Source: Planotetraspora kaengkrachanensis | Lineage (GTDB): Bacteria > Actinomycetota > Actinomycetes > Streptosporangiales > Streptosporangiaceae | Direction: 5' to 3' | DNA: 64,000 nucleotides | Assembly: GCF_016862895.1 (NCBI RefSeq) | Contig: NZ_BONV01000042.1 | Location: forward strand, 1 to 64,000 | Shown here: piece by piece, positions 46,547-55,590 of the stretch | Layout of the letters: every line of letters starts with the position of its first letter | How positions within the stretch are numbered: the first letter of the stretch is position 1 | Translations under genes and position numbers: made by a program | The notes under the pieces: generated by a model | What the model was told of the DNA's origin: nothing | Databases searched by the model: none | Seen by the model: the letters and a program-made list of their open reading frames with translations, nothing else

Positions 46547-46816
46547 GATCACGGCATTTCGGGGCGATCCCACCGGTATCCGTGGTTGCGTTGCGTCACA
46601 CCAAACGTCAAATTCGGATATGTCATCCTTACTACTCCTTTAGCAATCTCTTCCCAACCTCACCGCCTTTTTCACCGAATCGTGATCTCGCTATCTGGGA
46701 AATGGTCAGAGAGGGACACGATCGGGTCGCGGAATGGTCCCGATGGGCCATGTCGCGGAAAGGAGCCCCGACGTAACCTCGTGGTGGGTGTGGGCTGCGG
46801 AAGGAAGGACGACGCG

Positions 46817-46978
46817 GTGGGGCACGATGACCTGGACTCTCGGGTCCACGATCGTGTCGCGTTGGACGAGATCGCGCTGTACGCCGAGGTGCTGGAGGCC
46901 GTCAACTTCACCGATGACCGACTGACCTTGGAGGAGCTCGACAACGCGCTCGGATTGCGGACTTCGGCGAGCCGCTGA
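46817..46978 (+). CDS. Small acidic protein, 53 residues
   Basis: A short acidic protein: DDLDSRVHDRVALDEIALYAEVLEAV, then DRLTLEELDNALGLR. The helix pattern and bias toward Asp, Glu and Leu look coding. I know of similar small proteins in actinomycetes without function. The GTG start follows AAGGAAGGAC. A rho-independent terminator lies 15 bp beyond the stop, and the upstream 270 bp is AT-rich and promoter-like. Confidence 0.75.
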   Translation: MGHDDLDSRVHDRVALDEIALYAEVLEAVNFTDDRLTLEELDNALGLRTSASR

Positions 46979-46993
46979 AGGGATTCTCAGCAG

Positions 46994-47031
46994 AACCGGT
47001 CCGGACTCCTGAGGGGTCCGGGCTGGTTTTT
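46994..47031 (+). terminator. Rho-independent terminator with T-run
   Basis: The stem around ACCGGTCCGGAC and GGTCCGGGCTGGT ends in TTTTT. This is one of the few hairpins in the window with a T-run. It serves the 53-residue gene. Confidence 0.85.
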
Positions 47032-47071
47032 GTCCGGGACTAGTTAGAAACACCCAAAAGGTGCATAACCC

Positions 47072-47353
47072 TCAGGACCGTACAAGCCGGGCGATAGCCG
47101 CAGAGGCTTCCTTGACCTTGGCCTCCGCCTCCGGCCCGCCCGTGCTGACGGCGTCGGCGACGCAGTGCCCGATGTGGTCTTCCAACAGCCCGAGCGCGAC
47201 CGCCTGGAGCGCACGTGTGGCCGCCGACACCTGGGTGAGGACGTCGATGCAGTACGCGTCCTCGTCGACCATCCGCTGCAACCCGCGGATCTGCCCCTCG
47301 ATCCGGCGAAGGCGCGCGAGGTATGCCTGCTTGTCGCCGCTGTAGCCGTGCAT
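47072..47353 (-). CDS. csoR: CsoR-family metal-sensitive repressor
   Basis: A 93-residue all-helical copper-sensing repressor. The metal triad C35-H60-C64 is present (DAYCIDVLTQ, EDHIGHCVADA), as is the N-terminal LRRIEGQIRGLQRMV. Cu(I) binding releases it from DNA. The start ATG follows TACCGT by 6 bases (leaderless). A 15-bp palindrome at 47364-47378 overlaps that promoter and is the probable operator. No copper pump or chaperone is next to it, so it acts at a distance or only on itself. Confidence 0.94.
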   Translation of the reverse strand: MHGYSGDKQAYLARLRRIEGQIRGLQRMVDEDAYCIDVLTQVSAATRALQAVALGLLEDHIGHCVADAVSTGGPEAEAKVKEASAAIARLVRS

Positions 47354-47359
47354 GCCCCA

Positions 47360-47378
47360 ACGGTACCCGCTACGGGTA
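47360..47378 (-). promoter_or_regulatory. CsoR operator and promoter
   Basis: TACCCG-CTA-CGGGTA (47364-47378) is a perfect interrupted palindrome of the G/C-tract type recognised by CsoR proteins. On the minus strand TACCGT (47365-47360) is a -10 box 6 bases before the csoR start, and the palindrome overlaps its upstream edge. Confidence 0.8.
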
Positions 47379-47399
47379 TCGAGACGCCTTGCCGAGCGG

Positions 47400-48476
47400 C
47401 TAGGCCCGGGAGCGCAGGCCGTACATGAGCTCCTGCCAGTGACCGGCGATCACGTCGGCCGACCGCGCGGACGCGGATTCGAGCGCTCCCGCCGCGAGCG
47501 CGCCGCGGCGGGACTCGTCGTCCACGAGCGCCAGCAGCGCCGCCGCGTACGACTCGATCTCCCCCTCGCCCTCCGCGACCAGGACGCTGTCCTTGCCCGG
47601 CCGCAGGAACTGCACGGGGCCGCGCGCCGAGTCGAAGGCGACGATGGGCACCCCGCAGCTCAGCGCCTCCACCACGGTCATGCCCAGGGGCTCCTGCCGG
47701 GACGGCACGGCGACGATCGACGCCTTGGCGAACTCCCCGGCCAGGTCCGACGTCGCGCCCATGAAATAGACGTGGTTGTGCAGGTCGAGGTCGGCGACGA
47801 GCGCGCGCAGGCGCTTGTCCTCCGGCCCGCTGCCGTACAGGCGCAATCTCCAGTCCGGCCGCTTGTCCGCGACGATCGCGAACGCGCGGACGAGCCTGTC
47901 GTAGGCCTTCTGCTGCACGAGACGGCCGCCGGCGCAGACGATCCGGTTGTCCATGCGCGAGCGCGGCCACGGCCCCGCCGGCAGCGGATCGGGGATCGCG
48001 TGGACGGAGAGTTCGTCGTCGAGCAGCCGGACCCATTCGTCCCGCCCGCTCGCGCTGCTCGCCACGACCGCGTCGAGGCGGGGATAGAACCGCCGGATCG
48101 GTTCCGCCACCGCGGGCCTGTTCCATTCCCGGGCGATGCGGATGATCTCTCGTGGCGCGTACCTTGCCGACTGCACGCTCAGCCCCGGCCGCGCCGTGAT
48201 CAGGACGTCGGTCCGCAGGTTGCGGAGCAGGCGCCACAGCGCGACCTCGGTCCGCATCTGGCCGCGCGGCAGCAGGTGGGGCACGCCAGGCCGCGCGTCC
48301 ACGAGCCAGCGCATGGCGACGCGCGGGCTGACGGGGAAGAACGGCTTCTCCCTGGTCCGCTTGACGCTCACGACCTCGACCTCGTGGCTGCGGGCCAGTT
48401 CGGCCGCGAGGTTGAGCACGGCCCTGACGTCACCGCGCATGCTGTACGCGGAGGGAGCCACGAAGGTGATCCTCAC
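47400..48476 (-). CDS. GT4-family glycosyltransferase
   Basis: A 358-residue GT-B enzyme. The N-domain starts RITFVAPSAYSMRGDVRAVLNLA. The C-domain has IVCAGGRLVQQKAYDRLVRAF, WRLRLYGSGPEDKRL and the acidic donor site SRQEPLGMTVVEALSCGVPIVAFDSARGPVQFL. It transfers a sugar from a nucleotide donor; the neighbouring gene suggests a cell-surface polymer, perhaps teichoic-acid type. The GTG start overlaps the stop of the upstream gene (GTGA). The frame extends 71 codons upstream only as antisense-like sequence. Confidence 0.93.
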   Translation of the reverse strand: MRITFVAPSAYSMRGDVRAVLNLAAELARSHEVEVVSVKRTREKPFFPVSPRVAMRWLVDARPGVPHLLPRGQMRTEVALWRLLRNLRTDVLITARPGLSVQSARYAPREIIRIAREWNRPAVAEPIRRFYPRLDAVVASSASGRDEWVRLLDDELSVHAIPDPLPAGPWPRSRMDNRIVCAGGRLVQQKAYDRLVRAFAIVADKRPDWRLRLYGSGPEDKRLRALVADLDLHNHVYFMGATSDLAGEFAKASIVAVPSRQEPLGMTVVEALSCGVPIVAFDSARGPVQFLRPGKDSVLVAEGEGEIESYAAALLALVDDESRRGALAAGALESASARSADVIAGHWQELMYGLRSRA

Positions 48477-49267
48477 GCGCCCACCTCGAGCCGTAACTCG
48501 TCGTCGGAGGTGAAGCTCGGCACGATCGGCACGCCGTCCACGAGCGCCCGCGGGTAGTGGACGCGGCGCCGCTTCCCCTCGATGTCGTCGAGTCTCGCGC
48601 CGAGGGGAAGTGCTCCGTCGACGCCGTCCACTTCGAGCGAGGGCTCCCAGACGCCCTCCGACTCGGGGATGGCGTCCAGCACGTCGCACAGCGAAAGCGC
48701 CGCGTGGAAGCGGACTCCCTGCACGGTCGCGGCGACCGTCACGGTCGCGGCCGGGTCGTCGTGCCGCAGCGCGAGCCTGGCCGTGCGTTGCCGGTCGTCG
48801 TCGTCGAGCCCGGTGTAGGCGAGCAGGCCGGTGACCTCGAACCTGCCCTCGCGGAACCAGACCGCGCGGACGTCGGCGACCGGCTCCGCCTCCTCGATCT
48901 TGATGGCGAGGAAGCCGTTCCTGGTCCGGTACGCCCGGTAGGCCATCGTCCTGCGGTCCAGCGCGTACGCGTCGAGACGGTCGAGCGAGAAACCGGGGTC
49001 GACGCTCTGGATCCGGGCGCGCTTCGCGTCCGCCTGGAGGTAGGCGTCCCAGCGGCCCGTGGTGAGCGACAGGGGGGCGAGCGAGACGGCGACGCTGGCG
49101 TCGCCGGGCGCGCCGCCCGGCGTGCCGAGCGGCACCTCCCGTTCCTCGCCGGTGCCGCGATGGCGCAGCACGAGCCGGGTGCCCTCGGCGAGCGGCTCGT
49201 CGATCGCCATGCGAAGAGAGAGGACGTCGGCCAGTGTGACCTCAGCGCCGGTGACGACCACGCCCAC
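48473..49267 (-). CDS. Hypothetical protein co-encoded with a glycosyltransferase
   Basis: A 264-residue beta-rich soluble protein without signal peptide. Blocks are LRHRGTGEEREVPLG, RWDAYLQADAKRARIQSVDPGFSL and YRTRNGFLAIKIEEAEPVADV. I do not recognise a named family; similar proteins accompany GT4 enzymes in actinomycete surface-polymer loci. Its stop overlaps the glycosyltransferase GTG start, so the two are co-translated. Confidence 0.8.
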   Translation of the reverse strand: MGVVVTGAEVTLADVLSLRMAIDEPLAEGTRLVLRHRGTGEEREVPLGTPGGAPGDASVAVSLAPLSLTTGRWDAYLQADAKRARIQSVDPGFSLDRLDAYALDRRTMAYRAYRTRNGFLAIKIEEAEPVADVRAVWFREGRFEVTGLLAYTGLDDDDRQRTARLALRHDDPAATVTVAATVQGVRFHAALSLCDVLDAIPESEGVWEPSLEVDGVDGALPLGARLDDIEGKRRRVHYPRALVDGVPIVPSFTSDDELRLEVGA

Positions 49268-49425
49268 CCTGCAGCCCCCTCCCCGTCGATCGAGCCAACG
49301 TTGAGGTTACCGTGATTTTCCCGTTATGTGGAGAAAGGGTTTCATGCCCTTCCCGGCGAAGTAGTGCTTCTTCCTTCTTTACCGAGAGATTCCACAAATA
49401 GTTTTCTGATCATGAAAAGTCACGG

Positions 49426-51540
49426 CTATACGCCTTTTACGGATTTGATCAGCAACTGGGCCACGTCGACCACTTCGACGGACTCCTTGGCCTGACCCGA
49501 GTTCTTCTTCTCATTGATCGCGTCGCCGAGCATGACGAGGCAGAACGGGCAGGCCGTGGAGACGGTGTCGGGATCGGTGGTCAGCGCCTCCTCCACGCGC
49601 TCGGTGTTGATGCGCTTGCCGATCCGCTCCTCCATCCACATGCGCGCGCCGCCGGCGCCGCAGCAGAATCCGCGGTCCTTGCACCGGTGCATCTCCTGCG
49701 TCTGCACGCCGGGCACCTTCGCCATGATGTCGCGCGGCTGGCTGTACACCTTGTTGTGACGGCCGAGGAAGCACGGGTCGTGGTAGGTGATCTTCTCCTC
49801 GATCGGGGTGATCGGGGTGAGCCTGCCCTCCTCGACCAGGTGCGACAGCAACTGCGTGTGGTGCACGACCTCGTAGTGCCCGCCGAGCTGCGGATACTCG
49901 TTGGCCAACGTGTTGAAGCAGTGGGGGCACGTGGCCACGATCTTCTTGACCCCGGCGTCGTTCAGCGTCTCGATGTTCTGCTGGGCGAGCATGTTGAACA
50001 GGAACTCCATGCCCAGGCGGCGGGCCGGGTCGCCGGTGCACGCCTCCATCGGGCCGAGCACGCCGAACTTCACCCCGGCGATGTGGAGCAGCTCCGCCAC
50101 GGCCTTGGTGGTCTTCTTCGCCCGGTCCTCGAGAGCGCCGGCGCAGCCCACCCAGAAGAGGTACTCGACGTCCTCGGGCATCTTCTCGTCGATGAGCGGG
50201 ACCTCGAAGTCGAGTTCCTCGATCCACTCCGCCCGCTTCATCTCGGACATGCCCCAGGGGTTGCCCTTGTTCTCGAGGTTCTTCAGCATCACGCCGGCCT
50301 CGGACGGGAACGAGGACTCGATCATCACCTGGTAGCGGCGCATGTCGAGGATGTGGTCGATGTGCTCGATGTCGACAGGGCACTGCTCGACGCAGGCGCC
50401 GCAGTTGGTGCACGACCAGAGCACGTCGGGGTGGATGACGCCGTCCTCGCCCACCAGCGGCTTCTCGAGCAGGGCCAGGACGTCTTCGCCCTGGTGGGCG
50501 CGCTGCTCCTCGCTCATCAGGAGATACGGCGCGACCTTGAAGGCGTGGTCGCGCTGGTCGAGGATCAGCATCTTGGGCGACAGGGGCTTGTCGGTGTTCC
50601 ACGCCGGGCACTGCGACTGGCAGCGGCCGCATTCCGTGCACGTGTAGAAGTCGAGGAAGCCCTTCCAGGTCGTGTCCTCGATCTTGCCGCGCCCGAACAC
50701 GTCGACGTCGGGGTCGGCCTCCTCGAAGTCGAGGACCTTGCCGTTGCTGCGCATCTCCTGCGCGGCGCCGAGCCCGTCGGGGCGACGCGAGAACAACACG
50801 TTCATCGGAGCGGTGAAGATGTGCAGGTGCTTGGAGTTCACCACGATCACGAGGAACACCAGCATCACGCCGAGGTGGAGCAGCAGCCCGACGCTCTCCA
50901 GCGCCTCGCTCGTCGGCAGGATCTTCGCGACCAGGTCAGAGGCGAACGCGCCCGACTCGTACGGGAAGTTGCCCGTGTTGACCGATGCCCCGCGGAACAG
51001 GAACATCGTCCAGATCACATTGAAGATCATGAAGAGGACGAGCCAGGCGCCGCCGAGATGCGAGCCGGAGAACCGGGAGCCCCGGCCGAGCTTCTTCGGC
51101 GACCTGGCGACGCGGATGGCGGCGAACACGATCAGGCCGATCAGCGCGGCGACCGCGATGAAGTCCTGCAGGAAGCCCAGGATCGGCCACGTGCCGATGA
51201 GGGGGATGTGGAAGTCGGGCGTGCCCGTCACCGCACCCTGGATCAGCGCGCCGTACGCCTCGAGATAGACGGTGGCGAGGATGAAGAACGCCCACATGAC
51301 GAAGAAGTGAGCGGTGCCCGAGGGCGTCCACTTGAGCAGTTTCCGCTGCCCGAAGACCTCGACGAGCTGAGCCTTGATCTCCGCGCCCACGTTCTCCCTG
51401 GCGTACGCGATGCGCTCGGGGGCGGGCTGGCCGCTGGTGGCGAGCCTGTACAGGAACAGCACGCGACGACCGGCCACGGCGACCGCGGCCGCGGTCATGA
51501 CCAGCCCGATGATCGCTACCCAGAGCACGTGCCCTCCCAT
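49426..51540 (-). CDS. etfD: Membrane iron-sulfur oxidoreductase EtfD-like (electron-transfer flavoprotein:menaquinone reductase)
   Basis: A protein of 700-odd residues. Five to six N-terminal membrane helices precede two [4Fe-4S] sites (CTECGRCQSQCPAW, CTNCGACVEQCPVD). Two CCG domains follow (ACTGDPARRLGME, CPHCFNTLANEYPQLGG, HDPCFLGRHN, CKDRGFCCGAGGARMW). The order matches mycobacterial Rv0338c/EtfD, which moves electrons from EtfBA, reduced by acyl-CoA dehydrogenases, to menaquinone. The ATG at 51540 is used; the GTG at 51528 follows GGAGGG and is equally likely. Its partner etfBA genes are not in the window. Confidence 0.9.
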   Translation of the reverse strand: MGGHVLWVAIIGLVMTAAAVAVAGRRVLFLYRLATSGQPAPERIAYARENVGAEIKAQLVEVFGQRKLLKWTPSGTAHFFVMWAFFILATVYLEAYGALIQGAVTGTPDFHIPLIGTWPILGFLQDFIAVAALIGLIVFAAIRVARSPKKLGRGSRFSGSHLGGAWLVLFMIFNVIWTMFLFRGASVNTGNFPYESGAFASDLVAKILPTSEALESVGLLLHLGVMLVFLVIVVNSKHLHIFTAPMNVLFSRRPDGLGAAQEMRSNGKVLDFEEADPDVDVFGRGKIEDTTWKGFLDFYTCTECGRCQSQCPAWNTDKPLSPKMLILDQRDHAFKVAPYLLMSEEQRAHQGEDVLALLEKPLVGEDGVIHPDVLWSCTNCGACVEQCPVDIEHIDHILDMRRYQVMIESSFPSEAGVMLKNLENKGNPWGMSEMKRAEWIEELDFEVPLIDEKMPEDVEYLFWVGCAGALEDRAKKTTKAVAELLHIAGVKFGVLGPMEACTGDPARRLGMEFLFNMLAQQNIETLNDAGVKKIVATCPHCFNTLANEYPQLGGHYEVVHHTQLLSHLVEEGRLTPITPIEEKITYHDPCFLGRHNKVYSQPRDIMAKVPGVQTQEMHRCKDRGFCCGAGGARMWMEERIGKRINTERVEEALTTDPDTVSTACPFCLVMLGDAINEKKNSGQAKESVEVVDVAQLLIKSVKGV

Positions 51541-51709
51541 ATCCAGCGTTGGCTGCCAAGCGTATGACCGCCGCCCGTCCACAGTGGTCAGGCAAGTCCA
51601 CGCGGACCACCACAAATGGTACCCGTCGGTAACTTATGCCCTTTGACCGTGTGACTACCAGTACGCTCCGATACTAGAACAAGGCTCTGGAGCAGGTTCG
51701 CGCGAGCCC

Positions 51710-52342
51710 TCAGCCGGCGAGATACCGCTGGATGGTGGGCGAAAGGATCTCCACGAGCTCCTCGAGGTCCGCCGACGCGAGCGGCTCGAGCTTGAGGATG
51801 TACCTCATCATGATCACGCCGAACATCTGGGAGAAGGCCACCTGCAGCCGGATCGGCGGGATGCCGAGCCCCTCCGCCACCCGTCCCAGCACCGCCTGGG
51901 TGAGGAACTCGCGGAGCATGGTCACGGCCTGCTCGTTCGCCATCGCCGTACGCAGGAGCGCCACGACGGGCTCGCGCGCCTGGGAGTCGGCGGTCAGCGT
52001 GAGGATGAACCGCACCAGCCGCTCGCCGACCTCCTCGCGCGGCCCGGCGAGGATCGTGGGGATCACCGTCGCCGGGTCGACCGGGAACTGCATGGCCTCG
52101 ACGAAGATGCCGTCCTTGGTGTCGAAGTAGTGGTGCACCAGCGCGGGATCGACGCTCGCCTCCCGGGCGATGCCGCGGATCGTGGCCTTGTCGAAGCCCT
52201 TCTCCGCGAAGACCTTGCGGGCCGCGGTGAGGATCTCCCCGCGGGTGTCCGCGGCTCCGGGCCGGCGTCCGGGCCGGCGCCTCTTCTCCGGTGCGCGGTC
52301 CTCCGGTACGGCCGCGCGCCCGCCTGCCGGGCCCCTCGTCAC
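51710..52342 (-). CDS. TetR-family regulator
   Basis: A 210-residue regulator. An Arg-rich N-terminal extension (PEKRRRPGRRPGAADT) precedes the helix-turn-helix EILTAARKVFAEKGFDKATIRGIAREASVDPALVHHYFDTKDGIF. The C-terminal domain is of the PsrA/FadR-like type. The GTG start overlaps the stop of the methyltransferase (GTGA), so it is the last gene of an isomerase-methyltransferase-tetR operon. A role in lipid metabolism is possible, with etfD next to it, but not shown. Confidence 0.93.
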   Translation of the reverse strand: MTRGPAGGRAAVPEDRAPEKRRRPGRRPGAADTRGEILTAARKVFAEKGFDKATIRGIAREASVDPALVHHYFDTKDGIFVEAMQFPVDPATVIPTILAGPREEVGERLVRFILTLTADSQAREPVVALLRTAMANEQAVTMLREFLTQAVLGRVAEGLGIPPIRLQVAFSQMFGVIMMRYILKLEPLASADLEELVEILSPTIQRYLAG

Positions 52343-53121
52343 GGCCGATCGCCCGCCTTGCGGCCCACCGCCAGGTAGACCCGCATCGGGACGGTCATCC
52401 TGCCGTCGCCGAAGACCTTGGTGAGCTCGGCGCGCTCGCGGATCATGAGGTTTTCCATCGCCTCCTGGTCGAGCGTGGCGACATAGGAGTGGGAGCGCAG
52501 GTCGGTCAGGAAATCGTCCAGGAGCACCCCGCGGGTCCAGTGGATCCACGTCTCCTCGACCCGCAGGCCCGCGTCCGCCATCGCCTCCGCGATGGGAGGC
52601 ATGCTCCATCCGGGCAGCGCGGGACCGGTGTACCCCTCACACGAATCCGCCAGCCGCACCTGGCAGGCCGCCAGCCAGTCGGCCTTGCCCGCGTCCACGG
52701 AGTTCCACCAGCCGGCCACCGCTCCCTCGGGCGTGACCACGCGTACGGCCTCCGCGATCGACAGGACCGGGTCCAGCCAGTGCCAGGCCTGCGCGTAGGT
52801 GACGAGATCGCTCACGCCGTCGCGGAAGGGCAGCGTGTTCCCGTCCGCGAGCAGCGTCTCGCAGGCCGTGCGGGCGCGAAGACGCGCGAGCATGCGGTTC
52901 CCGCGGTCGAGCGCGACGACCCGCGCTCCTCGATCCAGCAGGCCGCGGGTGGAGATCCCCGTGCCCGCGCCGACGTCCACGACCCGTGCGCCCTGGAGCC
53001 GGATGCCGGAAAGCTCCTCCAGCGCGAGATAGAGCGCTTCCGGATATTCGGGCCGCGCCGCGTCGTAGGCCTCGGCCACCCGGTCGAACACCTGGTGGCT
53101 GTCTTCACGCGCCCTGGTCAT
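52339..53121 (-). CDS. Class I SAM-dependent methyltransferase
   Basis: A 260-residue methyltransferase. Motif I is [20 protein letters not shown], motif II ends VVALDRG, and post-I blocks are [10 protein letters not shown] and [11 protein letters not shown]. The first line [19 protein letters not shown] is typical of the UbiE/COQ5-like group. The substrate is unknown. Its start overlaps the isomerase stop (ATGA, 53118-53121) and its stop overlaps the tetR start. Confidence 0.92.
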   Translation of the reverse strand: MTRAREDSHQVFDRVAEAYDAARPEYPEALYLALEELSGIRLQGARVVDVGAGTGISTRGLLDRGARVVALDRGNRMLARLRARTACETLLADGNTLPFRDGVSDLVTYAQAWHWLDPVLSIAEAVRVVTPEGAVAGWWNSVDAGKADWLAACQVRLADSCEGYTGPALPGWSMPPIAEAMADAGLRVEETWIHWTRGVLLDDFLTDLRSHSYVATLDQEAMENLMIRERAELTKVFGDGRMTVPMRVYLAVGRKAGDRP

Positions 53122-53933
53122 GTGGCCGTCGTCGACGCGGCGAAGTTCAGTCTGGCGAAGGCGAGCGCCTCGCTCAGGTCCTCGATCCGCTCGGTGCGGC
53201 TGGTGGCCTTGCGGGTGTTGATCTCCAGCACGATCAACCCGCCGTATCCGTTTCCCGCGAGGCGTTCGAGGAGTTGCGCGCAGGGCTGAACGCCCCGGCC
53301 GGGCACCAGGTGCTCATCCTTGTTCGTGGTGCCGACCCCGTCGGCGAGATGCAGGTGGGCGAGCCTGTCGCCGAGCTTGCCCGCCATCTCCATCGCGTCG
53401 GAGCCGGACACCGCGGTGTGGGACAGGTCGAGCGTCACATGCGGGAAGTCGTAGTCGACCGGGTTCCAGTCCGGCGCGTACGGCACGACCTCGTTGCCCC
53501 GTGCCCGCAGGGGGAACATGTTCTCCACCGCGAACACGACGTCGGTCTCCTCGCGCATCCGGGCGAGCCCGACCTCGAAGTCCCTGGCGTAGTCGCGCTG
53601 CCACCGGAACGGGGGATGGACCACGACGGTCTGGGCGCCGAGCCGCTCGGCCGCGTCCCGAGCCCGCTGCAGCTTGACCCACGGGTCGCGGCCCCACACG
53701 CGCTGGGTGACCAGCAGACAGGGAGCGTGCACCGCGAGGACGGGCATGGAGTAGTGGTCGCTCAGCCGCTGAAGGACCTCGACGTCCTGGCTGACCGGGT
53801 CCTGACCGACCATGATCTCGACGCCGTCGTACCCGAGGCGCGCGGCAAGCTCGAAGGCGTCCGGCGTACGCTCCGGGTACACCGAGGCCGTCGACAGCGC
53901 CACCTTCGCGCTGGGCACGCGGATCACACTCAT
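53118..53933 (-). CDS. Sugar phosphate isomerase/epimerase family protein
   Basis: A 271-residue xylose-isomerase-like TIM barrel. Metal-site residues lie in [26 protein letters not shown] (Glu), [13 protein letters not shown] and [11 protein letters not shown], with a final IVLEINTRK. The family interconverts sugars or myo-inositol intermediates; the specific substrate is unknown. It leads a three-gene operon by ATGA/GTGA overlaps. Confidence 0.9.
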   Translation of the reverse strand: MSVIRVPSAKVALSTASVYPERTPDAFELAARLGYDGVEIMVGQDPVSQDVEVLQRLSDHYSMPVLAVHAPCLLVTQRVWGRDPWVKLQRARDAAERLGAQTVVVHPPFRWQRDYARDFEVGLARMREETDVVFAVENMFPLRARGNEVVPYAPDWNPVDYDFPHVTLDLSHTAVSGSDAMEMAGKLGDRLAHLHLADGVGTTNKDEHLVPGRGVQPCAQLLERLAGNGYGGLIVLEINTRKATSRTERIEDLSEALAFARLNFAASTTAT

Positions 53934-54094
53934 CTACGCCCGCCTCCCCTGGCGGCTCGACGGGCACGTCGCTGTGGCAGTTCGTCGTCTGAACCCTGCC
54001 GGCGCCCGTTCACGGATCCAGCCTAAGCCGGACCGGCACCGTCTGCCGCTTCGCCACAATGATGGCATGCAAGATCACGAACTATCGTGAACCC

Positions 54095-54793
54095 ATGGCG
54101 CGGATCGTGAACGGGGCCGTACCCAGCCCGAACATCTGGAATTCACCGCAGATCTACGAGGTGGAGAACCGGGCCGTGGACCCCGGCGGGCTCGTCGACG
54201 CCGCGATCCGGGAGATCCGGCCCTGGGACGGCGCCACCGTCCTCGACATCGGCTGCGGAACGGGCTTCCACCTCCCCTCGTACGCCGCCGCGGCCGAGCG
54301 TGTCGTGGGAATCGAGCCGCACGAGGGCCTCGCGGCGCGGGCCGCCGCCCGATGCGCGTCCCTGCCGAACGTCGCCGTCCGCACGGCCACCGCCCAGGAG
54401 CTGCCCCTGCCGCCCGCGTCTGTCGACGTGTCGATCGCCCGATGGGCCTATTTCTTCGGCCCAGGCTGCGAGCCCGGCCTGCGCGAGCTGACCCGGGTCA
54501 TGCGCAGGGGCGGCGCCGCCTTCGTGGTCGACCTGGACGGCTCTCGCGGCGACTTCGGCCGGTGGTTCCGGCAGACGGTCCCCTCCTACTCCCCCGAGAC
54601 CGTCGAGGAGTTCTGGTCCCGCCAGGGGTGGCAGCGCAGGGAACTCGATCTGACGATGGCCTTCACCTCCCGGGCCGATCTCGAGGCTGTTCTGGCCATC
54701 GAGTTCACGCCCCCGGTGGCGGCCAGGGCCGCCCAGGAGACCCCCGGGCTGGAGCTCTTCTACCCCAACGTCCTCAGGTGGCGGCGTTTCTGA
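54095..54793 (+). CDS. Class I SAM-dependent methyltransferase
   Basis: A 232-residue methyltransferase. Motif I is TVLDIGCGTGFHLPSYA, motif II V-V-G-I-E-P-H, then TATAQELPLPPASVDVSIARWAYFFG. The family is the Methyltransf_11/25 type; the substrate is unknown. The ATG at 54095 is 6 bases after TATCGT (54083-54088), so it is probably leaderless; the open frame starts 12 codons earlier. It lies 24 bp before the MerR promoter. Confidence 0.9.
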   Translation: MARIVNGAVPSPNIWNSPQIYEVENRAVDPGGLVDAAIREIRPWDGATVLDIGCGTGFHLPSYAAAAERVVGIEPHEGLAARAAARCASLPNVAVRTATAQELPLPPASVDVSIARWAYFFGPGCEPGLRELTRVMRRGGAAFVVDLDGSRGDFGRWFRQTVPSYSPETVEEFWSRQGWQRRELDLTMAFTSRADLEAVLAIEFTPPVAARAAQETPGLELFYPNVLRWRRF

Positions 54794-54817
54794 GGCATAT
54801 CCGCCGTCTCCCGGCGC

Positions 54818-54849
54818 TTGACCTTGACACCGGCGTCAACGCTTACGGT
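54818..54849 (+). promoter_or_regulatory. MerR-type promoter with long spacer and dyad
   Basis: TTGACC (54818-54823) and TACGGT (54844-54849) are separated by 20 bp, the stretched spacer typical of MerR-activated promoters. TTGAC and GTCAA (54824-54839) form a dyad inside the spacer. The merR-thioredoxin operon follows. Confidence 0.7.
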
Positions 54850-54866
54850 CGTGCCGAGGAGGGCCG

Positions 54867-55244
54867 ATGCGGATCGGAGAACTGGCACAGCGGTCAGGGG
54901 TGAGCCCCCGGGCGCTGCGCTACTACGAGCAGAACGGGCTGATCAGGGCCCGGCGGTCCACGAACGGCTACCGCGAGTACGACGAGGCCGACGTGCGGCT
55001 CGTCGCGGAGATCCGTTCGCTGATCGCCGTGGGCTTCACCCTTGAGGACGCCCGCCCCTTCGTCGAGTGCCTGAAGGCGGGGCACGAGTCGGGGGGCTCC
55101 TGCCCGGAGTCCGTCGCCGTCTACCGGCGCAAGCTGGCCGACATCGACGCCGACATCCGCTCTCTGCTGGCCCGCAGATCCGAGGTGGCCGCCCAGCTCG
55201 CCCAGGCGTGCCCGGGCTGCCTGATCACACGAGGAGAATCATGA
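54867..55244 (+). CDS. MerR-family regulator with C-terminal CPGC motif
   Basis: A 125-residue activator. The winged helix is MRIGELAQRSGVSPRALRYYEQNGLI, and it has a dimerisation helix. Four cysteines are present: C68, C79, C115 and C118. The last two form ACPGC near the C-terminus, as in a redox-active or metal-binding pair. The gene is co-translated with thioredoxin (ATGA overlap), so it may sense thiol state or a metal and adjust thioredoxin. Its own promoter has the MerR long spacer. Confidence 0.92.
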   Translation: MRIGELAQRSGVSPRALRYYEQNGLIRARRSTNGYREYDEADVRLVAEIRSLIAVGFTLEDARPFVECLKAGHESGGSCPESVAVYRRKLADIDADIRSLLARRSEVAAQLAQACPGCLITRGES

Positions 55245-55555
55245 TCACGCTGACGGCGGAGAACTTCGAGGAGCAGGTGCTGCGGAGCGGCAAGCCCGTG
55301 CTCGTGGACTTCTGGGCCGAGTGGTGCCCCTCCTGCAAGATGGTCGCGCCGGTGCTGCAGGAGATCGCCGAGGAGTACGGCGACCGGGTGACCGTCGCCT
55401 CGATCAATTTCGACGAGAATCCCGAGATCGCCGCGAGGTACGGCATCCTCGGCCTGCCCACGCTCAATCTCTACCGCGACGGCGAGGTGGTGCAGCAGAT
55501 CAGGGGAGCCAAGCCCAAGCGCCTGCTCCTCGCCGACCTCGAACGCCACATCTGA
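55241..55555 (+). CDS. trxA: Thioredoxin with WCPSC active site
   Basis: A 104-residue thioredoxin. The active site is W-C-P-S-C (C29, C32) instead of W-C-G-P-C. The cis-Pro is in GILGLPTLNLY, and the fold blocks are PVLVDFWAEWCPSCKMVAP and VTVASINFDENPEIAARYG. The altered dipeptide should change redox potential or partner choice. The start ATG overlaps the merR stop, with GAGGAG upstream. Confidence 0.93.
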   Translation: MITLTAENFEEQVLRSGKPVLVDFWAEWCPSCKMVAPVLQEIAEEYGDRVTVASINFDENPEIAARYGILGLPTLNLYRDGEVVQQIRGAKPKRLLLADLERHI

Positions 55556-55590
55556 CGCGGTTGTCGGCGGCGACCGGTAGCCTCCGGCAC

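Noticed and set aside
51803-51814. Further GATCACG words in coding DNA, such as in tetR at about 51805 and at the trxA start
   Set aside because: They lack the GC before ATGATCACG and a partner at 53 bp, and encode conserved residues, so they are taken as chance matches.
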